Assembly (NCBI GenBank): GCA_027364875.1
Contig: DAHXON010000023.1
Coordinates: 1-40,650, forward strand
Direction: 5' to 3'
Source of the DNA: Chloroflexota bacterium
GTDB taxonomy: Bacteria > Chloroflexota > Limnocylindria > Limnocylindrales > CSP1-4
DNA: 40,650 nucleotides
The notes beneath the pieces were generated by a model that saw nothing but the letters and a program-made list of their open reading frames with translations, was not told the DNA's origin and did not search any database. Below are positions 34,126 to 40,650 of this stretch, piece by piece. Position numbers and translations under genes: made by a program. Every line of letters starts with the position of its first letter. Position 1 is the first letter of the stretch.

Positions 34126-34962
34126 CTACTTCGTGAACGCCCCCGCCGGGCTGGACGCCTTGACCAGCGGCTTGAGCTCCGCCCAGGGAACCACCGCGCT
34201 CGGCATGCCGGCCGCCATGCTGGCGAGCTGGCCCTGCGGCCAGTAGAAGTCGAGCCCAGCCGGGGTGAAGACCCAGGCTTTGGCGAAGAAGTCGAGCGAG
34301 CTCGCCTTGCCGTCCCACGTCAGGTCGCCGCCGAGCTGGGTCGACAGGTTGGCGTGGGTGATGGCCGCGATCTTCGCTGCCGCGGCCGCGGGATCGGTGA
34401 ACAGATCGGCGAGGGCGATCGTCTTGCCGGTGCTCGCGACGAAGCTGATGCTGCCGGGGGTCCCGACCGGATGCGCGCCGCCACTCGTCATGGTCAGTAT
34501 CGAGAAGCGGAGGCTCACGATCGACGCCGTGTTCATCGAGATCGAGTAGTCGCCTTCCAGCGTGCTCGGGGAAGCGTTCTTGGCCGGAACCGGCAGGTCG
34601 GACTTCGTGAAGGCGTCGACGTAGCCGTTGATCTGGTTGGTGATCGCGTCGTTCATCGCGGCCGCCGTCGTGTCGGACACTCCGCCGATGACCGGCTTCT
34701 TGAAGGTCACCTTCCAGCGTCCGTCGGGCGCCGTCGAGTCGATCAGGATGCTCGTGATGGTCGGAGACGCGGCCGGGGCCGGGGTCACTCCGGGGCTGCC
34801 GGTGACTGGAGTCCCCGTGGGGCCCGGCGGCGGGGTGACGTAGATGATCCGAGGCGTCGCGCTGCTCTTCGTGCATGCTCCGGCGGCGAGCGCCGCAAGG
34901 AGAGCGAGGCCTGCCAGACCTGCCCCCGCCATTCGGCGCCTCGGGCCTGTGACCGTCGTCAT
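34126..34962 (-). CDS. Lipoprotein with DUF3298/RsiV-like domain
   Basis: 278 residues. The signal peptide ends AALAAGAC, predicted lipidated Cys30. After a Pro/Thr/Gly-rich linker comes a DUF4163/DUF3298-type domain: TFKKPVIGGVSD, then SLRFSILTMTSGGAHPVG and the KTIALADLF segment, as in the sensor domain of RsiV anti-sigma factors. There is no N-terminal anti-sigma domain or ECF sigma gene nearby, so it is not an anti-sigma factor itself. ATG at 34962 with GGAGGATCG. It is co-directional and close to the esterase. Confidence 0.75.
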   Translation of the reverse strand: MTTVTGPRRRMAGAGLAGLALLAALAAGACTKSSATPRIIYVTPPPGPTGTPVTGSPGVTPAPAASPTITSILIDSTAPDGRWKVTFKKPVIGGVSDTTAAAMNDAITNQINGYVDAFTKSDLPVPAKNASPSTLEGDYSISMNTASIVSLRFSILTMTSGGAHPVGTPGSISFVASTGKTIALADLFTDPAAAAAKIAAITHANLSTQLGGDLTWDGKASSLDFFAKAWVFTPAGLDFYWPQGQLASMAAGMPSAVVPWAELKPLVKASSPAGAFTK

Positions 34963-35134
34963 CGATCCTCCTGAGCCACGCGCCGCCGGCACCGCCGGGT
35001 GACGAGCCGCCGCCTGGCGACGCCTGGCGTTCCAATCCTGCCAGAAAGAGCGCACCCGCGCGAGGCGCGGAACCTCTCGCGGGCCCTCGCCCGCGACCGC
35101 TCCGATGTCCGCGCTTCGAGCAGTCCCACGAATA

Positions 35135-36445
35135 TCAAGGCTCCACGAACTCGGTCCGCATGTAGGACCGCAGCACTTCCGGAACCGCCAGACGGCCGTC
35201 GGGCTGCTGGTAGGTTTCGAGAATCGCGGCAACAGTGCGCGCGAGGGCGAGCCCGGAGCCGTTGAGCGTGTGGACCAGCTCGGGTTTGGCGCCCGGCTCG
35301 GGCCGGTAGCGAATTGCCATCCGGCGGGCCTGGTAATCGCGGAAATTCGAGCATGAGCTGACCTCGAGCCAACGCTCGACGCCGGGCGACCAGACTTCCA
35401 GGTCGTACTTCTTGGCCTGCACGAAACCCATGTCTCGAGTGGCCATGAGCAGCACCCGATACGCCAGGCCGAGCCGCTGGAGGATGACCTCGGCCCGAGC
35501 CGTCAGCCATTCGAGCGCCTCGCCGGAGGCTTCGGGCTTCTCGAAGAAGACCATCTCCACCTTGTCGAACTGGTGGACGCGCAGAATTCCGCGAGTGTCC
35601 TTGCCCGCGGCACCGGCCTCGCGGCGAAAGCACGGCGAGTACGCGGCGTAGCGAACCGGCAGCTGGTCCGCCTCGAAGATCTCGTCGCGATGGAGGTTGG
35701 TGACTGGGACCTCGGCCGTGGGAACGAGGTACAGCTCGTCGCGCGGCACGACGTACATGAGGTCTTCTTTGTCGGGGATCTGGCCCGTGCCCCGCGCGGA
35801 TGCCGTGTTCACCATCGCCGGCGGCCAGATCTCGGTCATGCCGTGCTCGTCGGTGTGGACGTCGAGCATGAAGTCGATCAGGGCCCGCTGAAGCCGCGAG
35901 CCCGCGCCGGTGTAGACGGGGAAGCCCGAGCCGGTGATCTTGGCGCCGCGCTCCAGGTCGAACATGCGCAGGTGCTCGGCGACTTCCCAGTGAGGCTTTC
36001 GGACCCACGTTCCGGCGGCGCCCTCGACTTCCTTGGGCAACTGCTGGCCCCACGTCCGGACGACCTGGTTGGCCGTCTCGTCCCCGACCGGCACGTCCGG
36101 GTCGGCGGGATTGGGGATGCGCAGCATCAGGTCCTGGAGCTGCGCGTCGGCCTCGCCGAGCTCCTTGTCCAATGCCTCGATCCGCTTGCCCGCTTCGGTG
36201 GATGCCTCGCGAAGGGCGGCGACTTCCGGGCCGTTGGGGCTGGCACCGCCGCGGATCGCCTCGCCGACCTGCTTGGAGAGGGCGTTGCGCCGGGCCTTGA
36301 GACCGTCCGATTCGCCGAGCAGCTGGCGGCGGCGAGCGTCCAGCGACAGGGCTGCGTCCACGATGGAGGGGTCTTCGCCCTTGTCGATCGCACCCTGCCG
36401 GATTCTCTCCGGCTCTTCCCGCAGCCTTGCCAGCCCGATGCTCAT
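35135..36445 (-). CDS. serS: Seryl-tRNA synthetase
   Basis: Charges tRNA-Ser. 436 residues. The N-terminal coiled-coil arm (about 30-100, LKARRNALSKQVGEA) binds the long variable arm of tRNA-Ser. The class II core has motif 2 CFRREAGAAGKDTRGILRVH and motif 3 NGSGLALARTVAAILE. ATG at 36445, GGAGGA upstream. A tRNA-Ser gene lies only 2.7 kb away. No T-box leader is recognisable in the 379 bases upstream. Confidence 0.96.
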   Translation of the reverse strand: MSIGLARLREEPERIRQGAIDKGEDPSIVDAALSLDARRRQLLGESDGLKARRNALSKQVGEAIRGGASPNGPEVAALREASTEAGKRIEALDKELGEADAQLQDLMLRIPNPADPDVPVGDETANQVVRTWGQQLPKEVEGAAGTWVRKPHWEVAEHLRMFDLERGAKITGSGFPVYTGAGSRLQRALIDFMLDVHTDEHGMTEIWPPAMVNTASARGTGQIPDKEDLMYVVPRDELYLVPTAEVPVTNLHRDEIFEADQLPVRYAAYSPCFRREAGAAGKDTRGILRVHQFDKVEMVFFEKPEASGEALEWLTARAEVILQRLGLAYRVLLMATRDMGFVQAKKYDLEVWSPGVERWLEVSSCSNFRDYQARRMAIRYRPEPGAKPELVHTLNGSGLALARTVAAILETYQQPDGRLAVPEVLRSYMRTEFVEP

Positions 36446-36824
36446 GGCCTGCCCGTTCCTCCGTGCGTGTGCCCGCTGCTGCCAGCTTCACTGAGTGTAG
36501 CCGGGGAGCGCGACGGCGGGGCCCCGGCCGCCTGGGGGGCGTGGCCGCGCCGGTTTCTCCGGGATACCGGCGGCGGCGGTGTTGCGGAGCGCGCAAGGCG
36601 TTGCCGCCGCGGGGACGCGCCTCCACGGGCCCGTCGAAGGCGGCCCGGAGCCACTTTTGGGACTTATGGGCCCGAGTGACGCGGCCGCGCCCACTCGTAC
36701 GGCCACGGCCAGCCGGGGCGACGTGGGGTCAAAAACGGAAAACCGCCCCCATCGGTAAACCGGAGAAACGGCCCCGCGCTGCCGTGGCCCCGCGCACCTG
36801 CGGCAAACGGGCGAGGAGGCTCCC
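36446..36824. other. 379-base gap between lysS and serS
   Basis: No gene seen. The serS-proximal half is very GC-rich. The lysS-proximal half contains an A-rich tract on the plus strand (T-rich on the minus strand) at 36731-36770, described separately as a possible terminator. I see no T-box, riboswitch or repeat array. Confidence 0.6.
36731..36770 (-). terminator. Possible intrinsic terminator after lysS
   Basis: On the minus strand ACCG-ATGGGGG-CGGT forms a short stem followed by TTTTCCG and then five T residues (complement of 36731-36735). The stem is only 4 bp, so this is a weak candidate, but it is the only U-rich tract downstream of greA-lysS. Confidence 0.3.
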
Positions 36825-38405
36825 CTACTCGCCCGCCGCGCGAAGCCGCTCCAGGACGAACGAGGGCTCCAGGCTGGCGAGCAGCCAGCCGGCGCGAGGT
36901 CCGTTGTTGCGGCCCAGGAACGCGGCGTAGAGTGCCCCGAACGCCCGCCCGGACGCCAGCCCTACATCGCCGGCCACGCTGAATATCAACGCCTGCCAGG
37001 CTTCACCCGAGCCGGGGCGACCGCTCTCCGCGGCCGACGCCAGGGCCGCCAGATAGGCACGCTGGGCAGGTTCCAGGTCGGCGACCTCGTCCGGGAGAGC
37101 GTCGCGACGAACGACCAGCCTGGCACGCTCGGGGGCGTACGACTCCAGCCAGGCGCGGGCAGAAGCCGTCCTTTCTTCGAGAACCTCGTTCTCTCGCGAG
37201 CTCAGCGGGCTGCCCTTTTCGGCGGCCATTCGCTCGGGAATGTCCGTGCCGGGGATCTGGAGCAGGAGCGCAAGGTGGGCGAAAGCGGGACGGAAGGCGG
37301 CGGCCTCCTCGGTCACGGGCCGGCCGGCCAGCAGCGAGTAGGCGAACAGCCGCTCGTAGTCCGTCGGCAGCTCGCCCTTGACCTCGCGACCGGCCGTGGC
37401 CGCGGCGATCCGGTCGAACTCGTCGAAGAGCCGCGGAATCGTGTCGCCTTCGGGATCGAACTCGATCACCTGGCTCGGGCGCGGGCGAAGGAAGAGGAAG
37501 CGGAGCTGCTCCGGCGGGAGAACCTCGGCGATGGTGTGCGCGGCCGCACCCTGCCCCTTTGAGGTGGACATCTTCTTGCCGCCCACGTTGAGGAACTCGT
37601 AGGCGACGTTCCGGGGCGGCTCGACCTCGAAGACTTCGCGGGCGATGGCGTCCGAACGATCGCGCGAGCCGCCCGCCGTTGCCAGGTCCTTGCCGCAGCC
37701 TTCGATGGTGACGCCGAACAGGCCCCACTTGGCCGCCCACTCGAGATTCCAGGGCAGCTTGGCCCGGCCGCCCAGGGGCGATACCCGGCCTTCGTGGCCG
37801 CAGCCGCGAGCCCACGCGACCAGGTCCGGCTGGCACTGGTAGGAGACCGTGGCGCCGTCCCAATCGGTCGCGTAGGTGGTCCCGATCTTCCCGCAGTTCT
37901 CGCATACCACCTGGAGAGGCAGCCAGCTCGCGGAGCGCTCCACGTGGCTGACCCGACGGTAGACGTCGCGCACGCGATCCGCCCGGTCCAGGGCAAGCTG
38001 GACGTAGCGGTCCATCTTGCCGGCCGCGTACAGCTCCGAGACCCAGTAGAACTCGGGCTTGATGCCCAGCGGTTCGAAGGTGCGGAAGAAGATCTCGCCG
38101 ACGAAATGGCGGGCGTAGCTGGCGGCCGAGCTTCCGGCCGGCGCCGGAACGCGCGACAGCGGCGCGCCCATGTACTTCTCGACCGCGTCCGGCGTGAGCA
38201 GGGCCTGCGAGTCCATGGCGTCCATGTCGTCGACGCCGTAGAGGAAGCGGGCCTCGACGCCGGCCCCCACGAGGGCGCGGTAGATCGCGTCGTGAAGCAC
38301 GACTCCCCGGAGCGAGCCGACGTGAACCGTGCCCGAAGGCGACTTCGAATCGTTGACGATCTGCGGCCCGGAAGCCGCCGCCGCGAGCTCGTCAGCCCAA
38401 TACAC
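36825..38405 (-). CDS. lysK: Lysyl-tRNA synthetase, class I
   Basis: 526 residues with class I synthetase signatures: HVGS in SGTVHVGSLRG (HIGH equivalent) and KKMSTSKG (KMSKS equivalent). Paired cysteines in VCENCGKIG and CQPDLVAWARGCGHEG could bind zinc. Class I LysRS is the archaeal-type enzyme found in a minority of bacteria; most bacteria use class II LysS. ATG at 38405 lies 9 bases after the greA stop, so the two are co-transcribed. Confidence 0.93.
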   Translation of the reverse strand: MYWADELAAAASGPQIVNDSKSPSGTVHVGSLRGVVLHDAIYRALVGAGVEARFLYGVDDMDAMDSQALLTPDAVEKYMGAPLSRVPAPAGSSAASYARHFVGEIFFRTFEPLGIKPEFYWVSELYAAGKMDRYVQLALDRADRVRDVYRRVSHVERSASWLPLQVVCENCGKIGTTYATDWDGATVSYQCQPDLVAWARGCGHEGRVSPLGGRAKLPWNLEWAAKWGLFGVTIEGCGKDLATAGGSRDRSDAIAREVFEVEPPRNVAYEFLNVGGKKMSTSKGQGAAAHTIAEVLPPEQLRFLFLRPRPSQVIEFDPEGDTIPRLFDEFDRIAAATAGREVKGELPTDYERLFAYSLLAGRPVTEEAAAFRPAFAHLALLLQIPGTDIPERMAAEKGSPLSSRENEVLEERTASARAWLESYAPERARLVVRRDALPDEVADLEPAQRAYLAALASAAESGRPGSGEAWQALIFSVAGDVGLASGRAFGALYAAFLGRNNGPRAGWLLASLEPSFVLERLRAAGE

Positions 38406-38414
38406 GGCGGGTGG

Positions 38415-38879
38415 CTAGCTGATTTCGAGGATCTTGTACGAGAAATCGCCGGCGGGGACGTGCACGACGACCGACTCGCCCTTGTGCTTGCCGAGCAGCG
38501 CTCGGCCGACGGGCGATTCGTTCGAAATCTTGCCCTCGCGCGGGCTCGCCTCGGTCGAGCCGACGATGGTGAAGACTTCCTTGCCGTCGGTGCCCTCGAC
38601 CTTCACGGTCGAACCGATCTGGACGTGATCGGTGCCGTGGGTTTCGTCGATGATGATGGCGTTCTTGATCAGCGCCTCCAGGCGCTGGATCTGTCCCTCG
38701 ACGAACGCCTGCTCATTCTTGGCGTCCTCGTACTCGGCGTTCTCCGCCAGGTCGCCATGCTCCTTGGCGTCGTGGATTCGCTGCGCGATCTCGGCGCGTC
38801 GAACGTTGACCAGCTCTTCGAGGTCGGCTCGCAGCTTGGTCAGACCCTCTTCGGATATGTACTGAGTCCTGTTGTTCAC
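38415..38879 (-). CDS. greA: Transcription elongation factor GreA
   Basis: 154 residues. The N-terminal coiled coil carries the conserved acidic tip DLAENAEYEDAKNEQ (the Asp and Glu that activate RNA polymerase's cleavage), followed by the FKBP-like C-domain with IGSTVKVE and SPVGRALLGK. Stimulates transcript cleavage by stalled RNA polymerase. GTG at 38879 is chosen because family homology starts there (NNRTQYISEEGL); GGAG lies ten or so bases upstream. The longer frame to 39050 is not conserved-looking. Confidence 0.95.
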   Translation of the reverse strand: MNNRTQYISEEGLTKLRADLEELVNVRRAEIAQRIHDAKEHGDLAENAEYEDAKNEQAFVEGQIQRLEALIKNAIIIDETHGTDHVQIGSTVKVEGTDGKEVFTIVGSTEASPREGKISNESPVGRALLGKHKGESVVVHVPAGDFSYKILEIS

Positions 38880-39071
38880 CGCGGCGGGGCTCCGTTCACG
38901 GTCGTCCGGCGCGGGCCGGTCGAAGGCCCGGTACACGCACGAAGAGCCGGCGCCTGTCCGGCATCGAGTCGACCTCGAGGCCAGAGCAAACCAGCGGTCT
39001 CGCTCTGTGTCCGGGATGAGAAAACGAACTCCAGGAGCGACCTCGCGCATCCTGAAGTTCGGCCGGCGCGT

Positions 39072-39100
39072 ATCCTAGCGGGCCCCCATGCCCATGTCAA
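39072..39100 (-). promoter_or_regulatory. Promoter of the greA-lysS operon
   Basis: On the minus strand a perfect -35 TTGACA (39095-39100) and a -10 TAGGAT (39072-39077) are 17 bases apart, a near-consensus vegetative promoter. The start near 39065 gives a leader of about 185 bases before the greA GTG. Confidence 0.75.
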
Positions 39101-39149
39101 AAGCAATAAGACGCGAACTACCTGAAGGCCTCGCCAGACGGAGCGGCCG

Positions 39150-39169
39150 GCCCGGCGCATGCGCCGGGC
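39150..39169. repeat. 20-base perfect palindrome
   Basis: GCCCGGCGCATGCGCCGGGC equals its own reverse complement. It lies 50 bases upstream of the greA -35 element and could be an operator or the stem of a transcript end coming from the argR side. Confidence 0.7.
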
Positions 39170-39292
39170 GCGGAGCGTTCCGCGGGTCCCCCTGCGTTTG
39201 CCGCAGAACGGAGGTCCCGTTCGGGGAATTACGAATTGGGGCTGGAATCCTGAAAGACCGCTGACATCATTTGCCCCAACAAAGCAATTACT

Positions 39293-39344
39293 CCGGCCCC
39301 GACTTCCAGCATCCTCCCTCCTCCTCCCTGGAAGCCGGGGCCGG
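39293..39344. ncRNA. Long hairpin with anti-Shine-Dalgarno loop (candidate small RNA)
   Basis: Arms 39293-39309 and 39328-39344 pair at 16 of 17 positions (only A39302/C39335 mismatched). The 18-base loop reads CATCCTCCCTCCTCCTCC on the plus strand, with four overlapping CCTCC, the core of the 16S rRNA anti-Shine-Dalgarno. The plus strand continues TCTCTATTT. On the minus strand the loop is a run of GGAGG. Strand and expression are unknown; it may be a structured RNA or a strong terminator. Confidence 0.4.
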
Positions 39345-39393
39345 TCTCTATTTCCGGACGGCGCGGCCGGTCGTTGGGCAGTGGCAGAGGCCG

Positions 39394-39485
39394 CCGGGCC
39401 TTGTCACCGGGCCTGCGCTTGCGCTAAGTCGCTGCGCGACTAGAAGCGCCGCGCTCCGGCCCGGCTCGGGGCCCGCCGGCGGTTC
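39394..39485 (+). repeat. 92-bp direct repeat, copy 1
   Basis: Matches 39554-39645 at 87 of 92 bases without gaps. It contains AGTCGC-TGC-GCGACT, a 6-bp stem, flanked by the near-inverted GCGCT...AGCGC. Intergenic. Confidence 0.85.
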
Positions 39486-39553
39486 TGTGGCGGCGCAGCG
39501 GTCGTATCGGGCGCCGGGCTGCAGCCGTCTCGGCCACTTCCCTTGCCGTGCTC

Positions 39554-39645
39554 CCGGGCCTTGTCGCCGCGCCTGCGCTTGCGCTAAGTCGCTGCGCGAC
39601 TAGAAGCGCCGCACTCCGGCCCGGCTCGCGGCCCGCCGGCAGTTC
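39554..39645 (+). repeat. 92-bp direct repeat, copy 2
   Basis: Second copy, offset exactly 160 bases from copy 1, ending 13 bases from the argR stop. The internal stem-loop AGTCGC-TGC-GCGACT is fully conserved; the five differences are single substitutions outside it. Confidence 0.85.
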
Positions 39646-39658
39646 CGCAGCGTATTGG

Positions 39659-40123
39659 CTACTTCCTCAAGCCCGCCAGGCGGCCGCGGATGCGCTGCAT
39701 CGAGACGCGGTCCGAGAAGGCGACGAAGACCGTATCGTCGCCGGCGATGCTGCCGATCACCTCGGACCACCGGGTGCGGTCCAGCGCCGCCGCGATCGCG
39801 TGAGCCGATCCGGGCAGGGTCCGCAGCACCAGCATCAGCCCGGCCTCGCGCACGTCCACCGGCAGATCGTGGAGGAGCGCCCGGAGCCGCTCCTCGCCGG
39901 TGCTCTCCGCCTCGGTCACCCGGGCCGGGACCACATACGTTAGAACGCCGTCCTGGCTGGCCTTGACGAGGCCCAGCTCGGCCACATCGCGGCTGATCGT
40001 CGCCTGGGTGGCCCGGAAGCCGCGCTCGCGCAGCGCCGCGGCCAGCTCCTGCTGCGTCCGTATCGGTCGCTGAGTCAGCAGGTCGCGTATCTCGCGCTGT
40101 CGCAGCTGCTTGATGACCTCCAT
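39659..40123 (-). CDS. argR: Arginine repressor ArgR
   Basis: 154 residues. The N-terminal winged-helix DNA-binding domain contains GFRATQATISRDVAELGLV. The C-terminal hexamerisation and arginine-binding domain has GSAHAIAAALDR and the GSIAGDDTVFVA motif with the two aspartates that bind arginine. It represses arginine biosynthesis genes when arginine is abundant. ATG at 40123 with GGAGG upstream; it starts 8 bases after the uppP stop. No arg genes are in the window, and I did not find an obvious ARG box. Confidence 0.94.
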   Translation of the reverse strand: MEVIKQLRQREIRDLLTQRPIRTQQELAAALRERGFRATQATISRDVAELGLVKASQDGVLTYVVPARVTEAESTGEERLRALLHDLPVDVREAGLMLVLRTLPGSAHAIAAALDRTRWSEVIGSIAGDDTVFVAFSDRVSMQRIRGRLAGLRK

Positions 40124-40131
40124 TCCGCCTC

Positions 40132-40650
40132 CTAGGCGCCGTGGGGGGACAGCAGGACGATGAACACCAGGATCGCGGCCAGCACCCGGTAGACGACGAA
40201 TGCCGTAAGTGGCTGGCGGCGCAGGAACGCGAGCATGAACCGGATCGCGACCAGGCCCGAAAGGGCGGCTGCCACGAAGCCGATGACCACCAGGTTCCAC
40301 TCTGGCGTGACACCCGCTTCGCCGGTCACGAGTTTGCGAGCCTCCCAGAGCCCCGCGCCGGCGACCACCGGGGTGGCCATGAGAAAGCTGAAGCGGGCCG
40401 CGGCTTCGCGATTGAGGCCCAGGAAGAGGCCGCCCGAGATGCTGACCCCAGAACGGCTGATGCCTGGGACCAGGGCGAGGACCTGGGCCACGCCGATGCC
40501 GAACGCGCCGGCGTACGAGAGCGACTCCATCTCGCGCTGCCGGGTGCCCCACCGATCGGCCAGCCACATGATCGCGGCGCCGACGCAAAGCAGGATCGCG
40601 ACCGTGGCCGCTTCCCGGATATGCGATTCGATCGTGTCGTTGAGAAGGGG
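40132..40650 (-). CDS. uppP: Undecaprenyl-diphosphatase (C-terminal part)
   Basis: Partial: the frame stays open to the right edge of the window, so the N-terminus is missing. The visible 172 residues hold the second conserved motif LVPGISRSGVSISGGL and the final four or five transmembrane helices, ending in VYRVLAAILVFIVLLSPHGA. The integral membrane enzyme recycles the lipid carrier for cell wall synthesis by dephosphorylating undecaprenyl diphosphate; family members also give bacitracin resistance. Confidence 0.93.
   Translation of the reverse strand, partial: PLLNDTIESHIREAATVAILLCVGAAIMWLADRWGTRQREMESLSYAGAFGIGVAQVLALVPGISRSGVSISGGLFLGLNREAAARFSFLMATPVVAGAGLWEARKLVTGEAGVTPEWNLVVIGFVAAALSGLVAIRFMLAFLRRQPLTAFVVYRVLAAILVFIVLLSPHGA

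Larger units (their letters stand above)
38880..39658. other. 780-base structured noncoding region between argR and greA
   Basis: No credible gene. From left to right it contains a greA leader of about 185 bases, a consensus promoter, a 20-base perfect palindrome, a small CTGCG/CGCAG hairpin (39192-39206), a long hairpin with a polypyrimidine loop, and a 92-bp direct repeat with internal stem-loops. Each is listed separately where it is strong enough. Confidence 0.75.

Noticed and set aside
33316-34974. Long plus-strand open frame opposite the two lipoprotein genes
   Set aside because: Arg/Pro/Ser-rich shadow translation; the minus-strand proteins have signal peptides, lipoboxes and domain motifs.
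34118-35035. Alternative minus-strand frame over the DUF3298 lipoprotein
   Set aside because: It has no signal peptide and a random Arg/Gly/Asp composition; the neighbouring frame has GGAGG, a signal peptide and a domain.
34959-36626. 555-residue alternative frame over serS
   Set aside because: Shadow of SerRS, whose class II motifs are in the other frame.
36446-36824. T-box riboswitch upstream of serS
   Set aside because: No T-box consensus, specifier stem or terminator could be recognised.
39159-39603. Short plus-strand open frames in the greA-argR gap
   Set aside because: They run through the palindrome, the hairpin and the 92-bp repeats, without ribosome sites or recognisable protein character.

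Overview
The window is high-GC bacterial DNA with short intergenic gaps and strong GGAGG ribosome binding sites. It is dominated by aerobic oxidation of branched-chain and aromatic amino acids. O2-dependent homogentisate and hydroxyphenylpyruvate dioxygenases, a membrane ETF:menaquinone-type oxidoreductase, a class I lysyl-tRNA synthetase and an ArgR/UppP pair fit a high-GC menaquinone-using heterotroph. I lean towards Chloroflexota (Limnocylindria-like), with Actinomycetota as the alternative. The sequence alone does not settle this.

Layout. (1) 1-1997, plus strand: the end of a branched-chain 2-oxoacid dehydrogenase locus (E1-beta C-terminus, E2). (2) 2054-13690, minus strand: a nine-gene tight operon read right to left: MCC-beta, MCC-alpha, HMG-CoA lyase, thiolase, 3-hydroxybutyryl-CoA dehydrogenase, enoyl-CoA hydratase, acyl-CoA dehydrogenase, a cobalamin-dependent acyl-CoA mutase, acyl-CoA dehydrogenase. 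A divergent TetR regulator follows at 13890-14474. (3) 14646-15806, minus: an acyl-CoA dehydrogenase (probable isovaleryl-CoA dehydrogenase), divergent from a plus-strand operon etfB-etfA-EMO-crotonase (15980-20713). (4) 20731-26853, minus: HPPD, fumarylacetoacetase-like, homogentisate dioxygenase, P450, then CoA-transferase A and B. (5) 27.1-32.4 kb: a DinB-fold gene, then a small accessory island bounded by a truncated tRNA-Ser 3' half and an intact tRNA-Ser, carrying a PIN / XRE-ImmA toxin-antitoxin pair and two unrecognised genes. (6) 32.5-40.65 kb, minus: CZB protein, two lipoproteins, serS, class I lysS, greA, argR, uppP, with a 780-base structured noncoding region between greA and argR.

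How it works together. The mutase carries Phe89 and Gln207 where methylmalonyl-CoA mutase has Tyr89 and Arg207. This is the isobutyryl-CoA mutase signature. The operon therefore appears to encode an unusual valine route: isobutyryl-CoA to n-butyryl-CoA, then dehydrogenase, hydratase, dehydrogenase and thiolase to acetyl-CoA, instead of the methacrylyl-CoA route. Leucine runs through isovaleryl-CoA dehydrogenase, MCC and HMG-CoA lyase to acetoacetate. Tyrosine runs through HPPD, HGD and FAH to fumarate plus acetoacetate. The CoA-transferase and thiolase collect acetoacetate from both, and ETF/EMO take the electrons of all the acyl-CoA dehydrogenases. Two matching 16-bp palindromes (13712-13727 and 15853-15868) probably put the MCC operon and the isovaleryl-CoA dehydrogenase/ETF divergon under the TetR regulator. 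A 37-38 bp direct repeat brackets the whole leucine/valine cassette (2009-2045 and 14578-14615).
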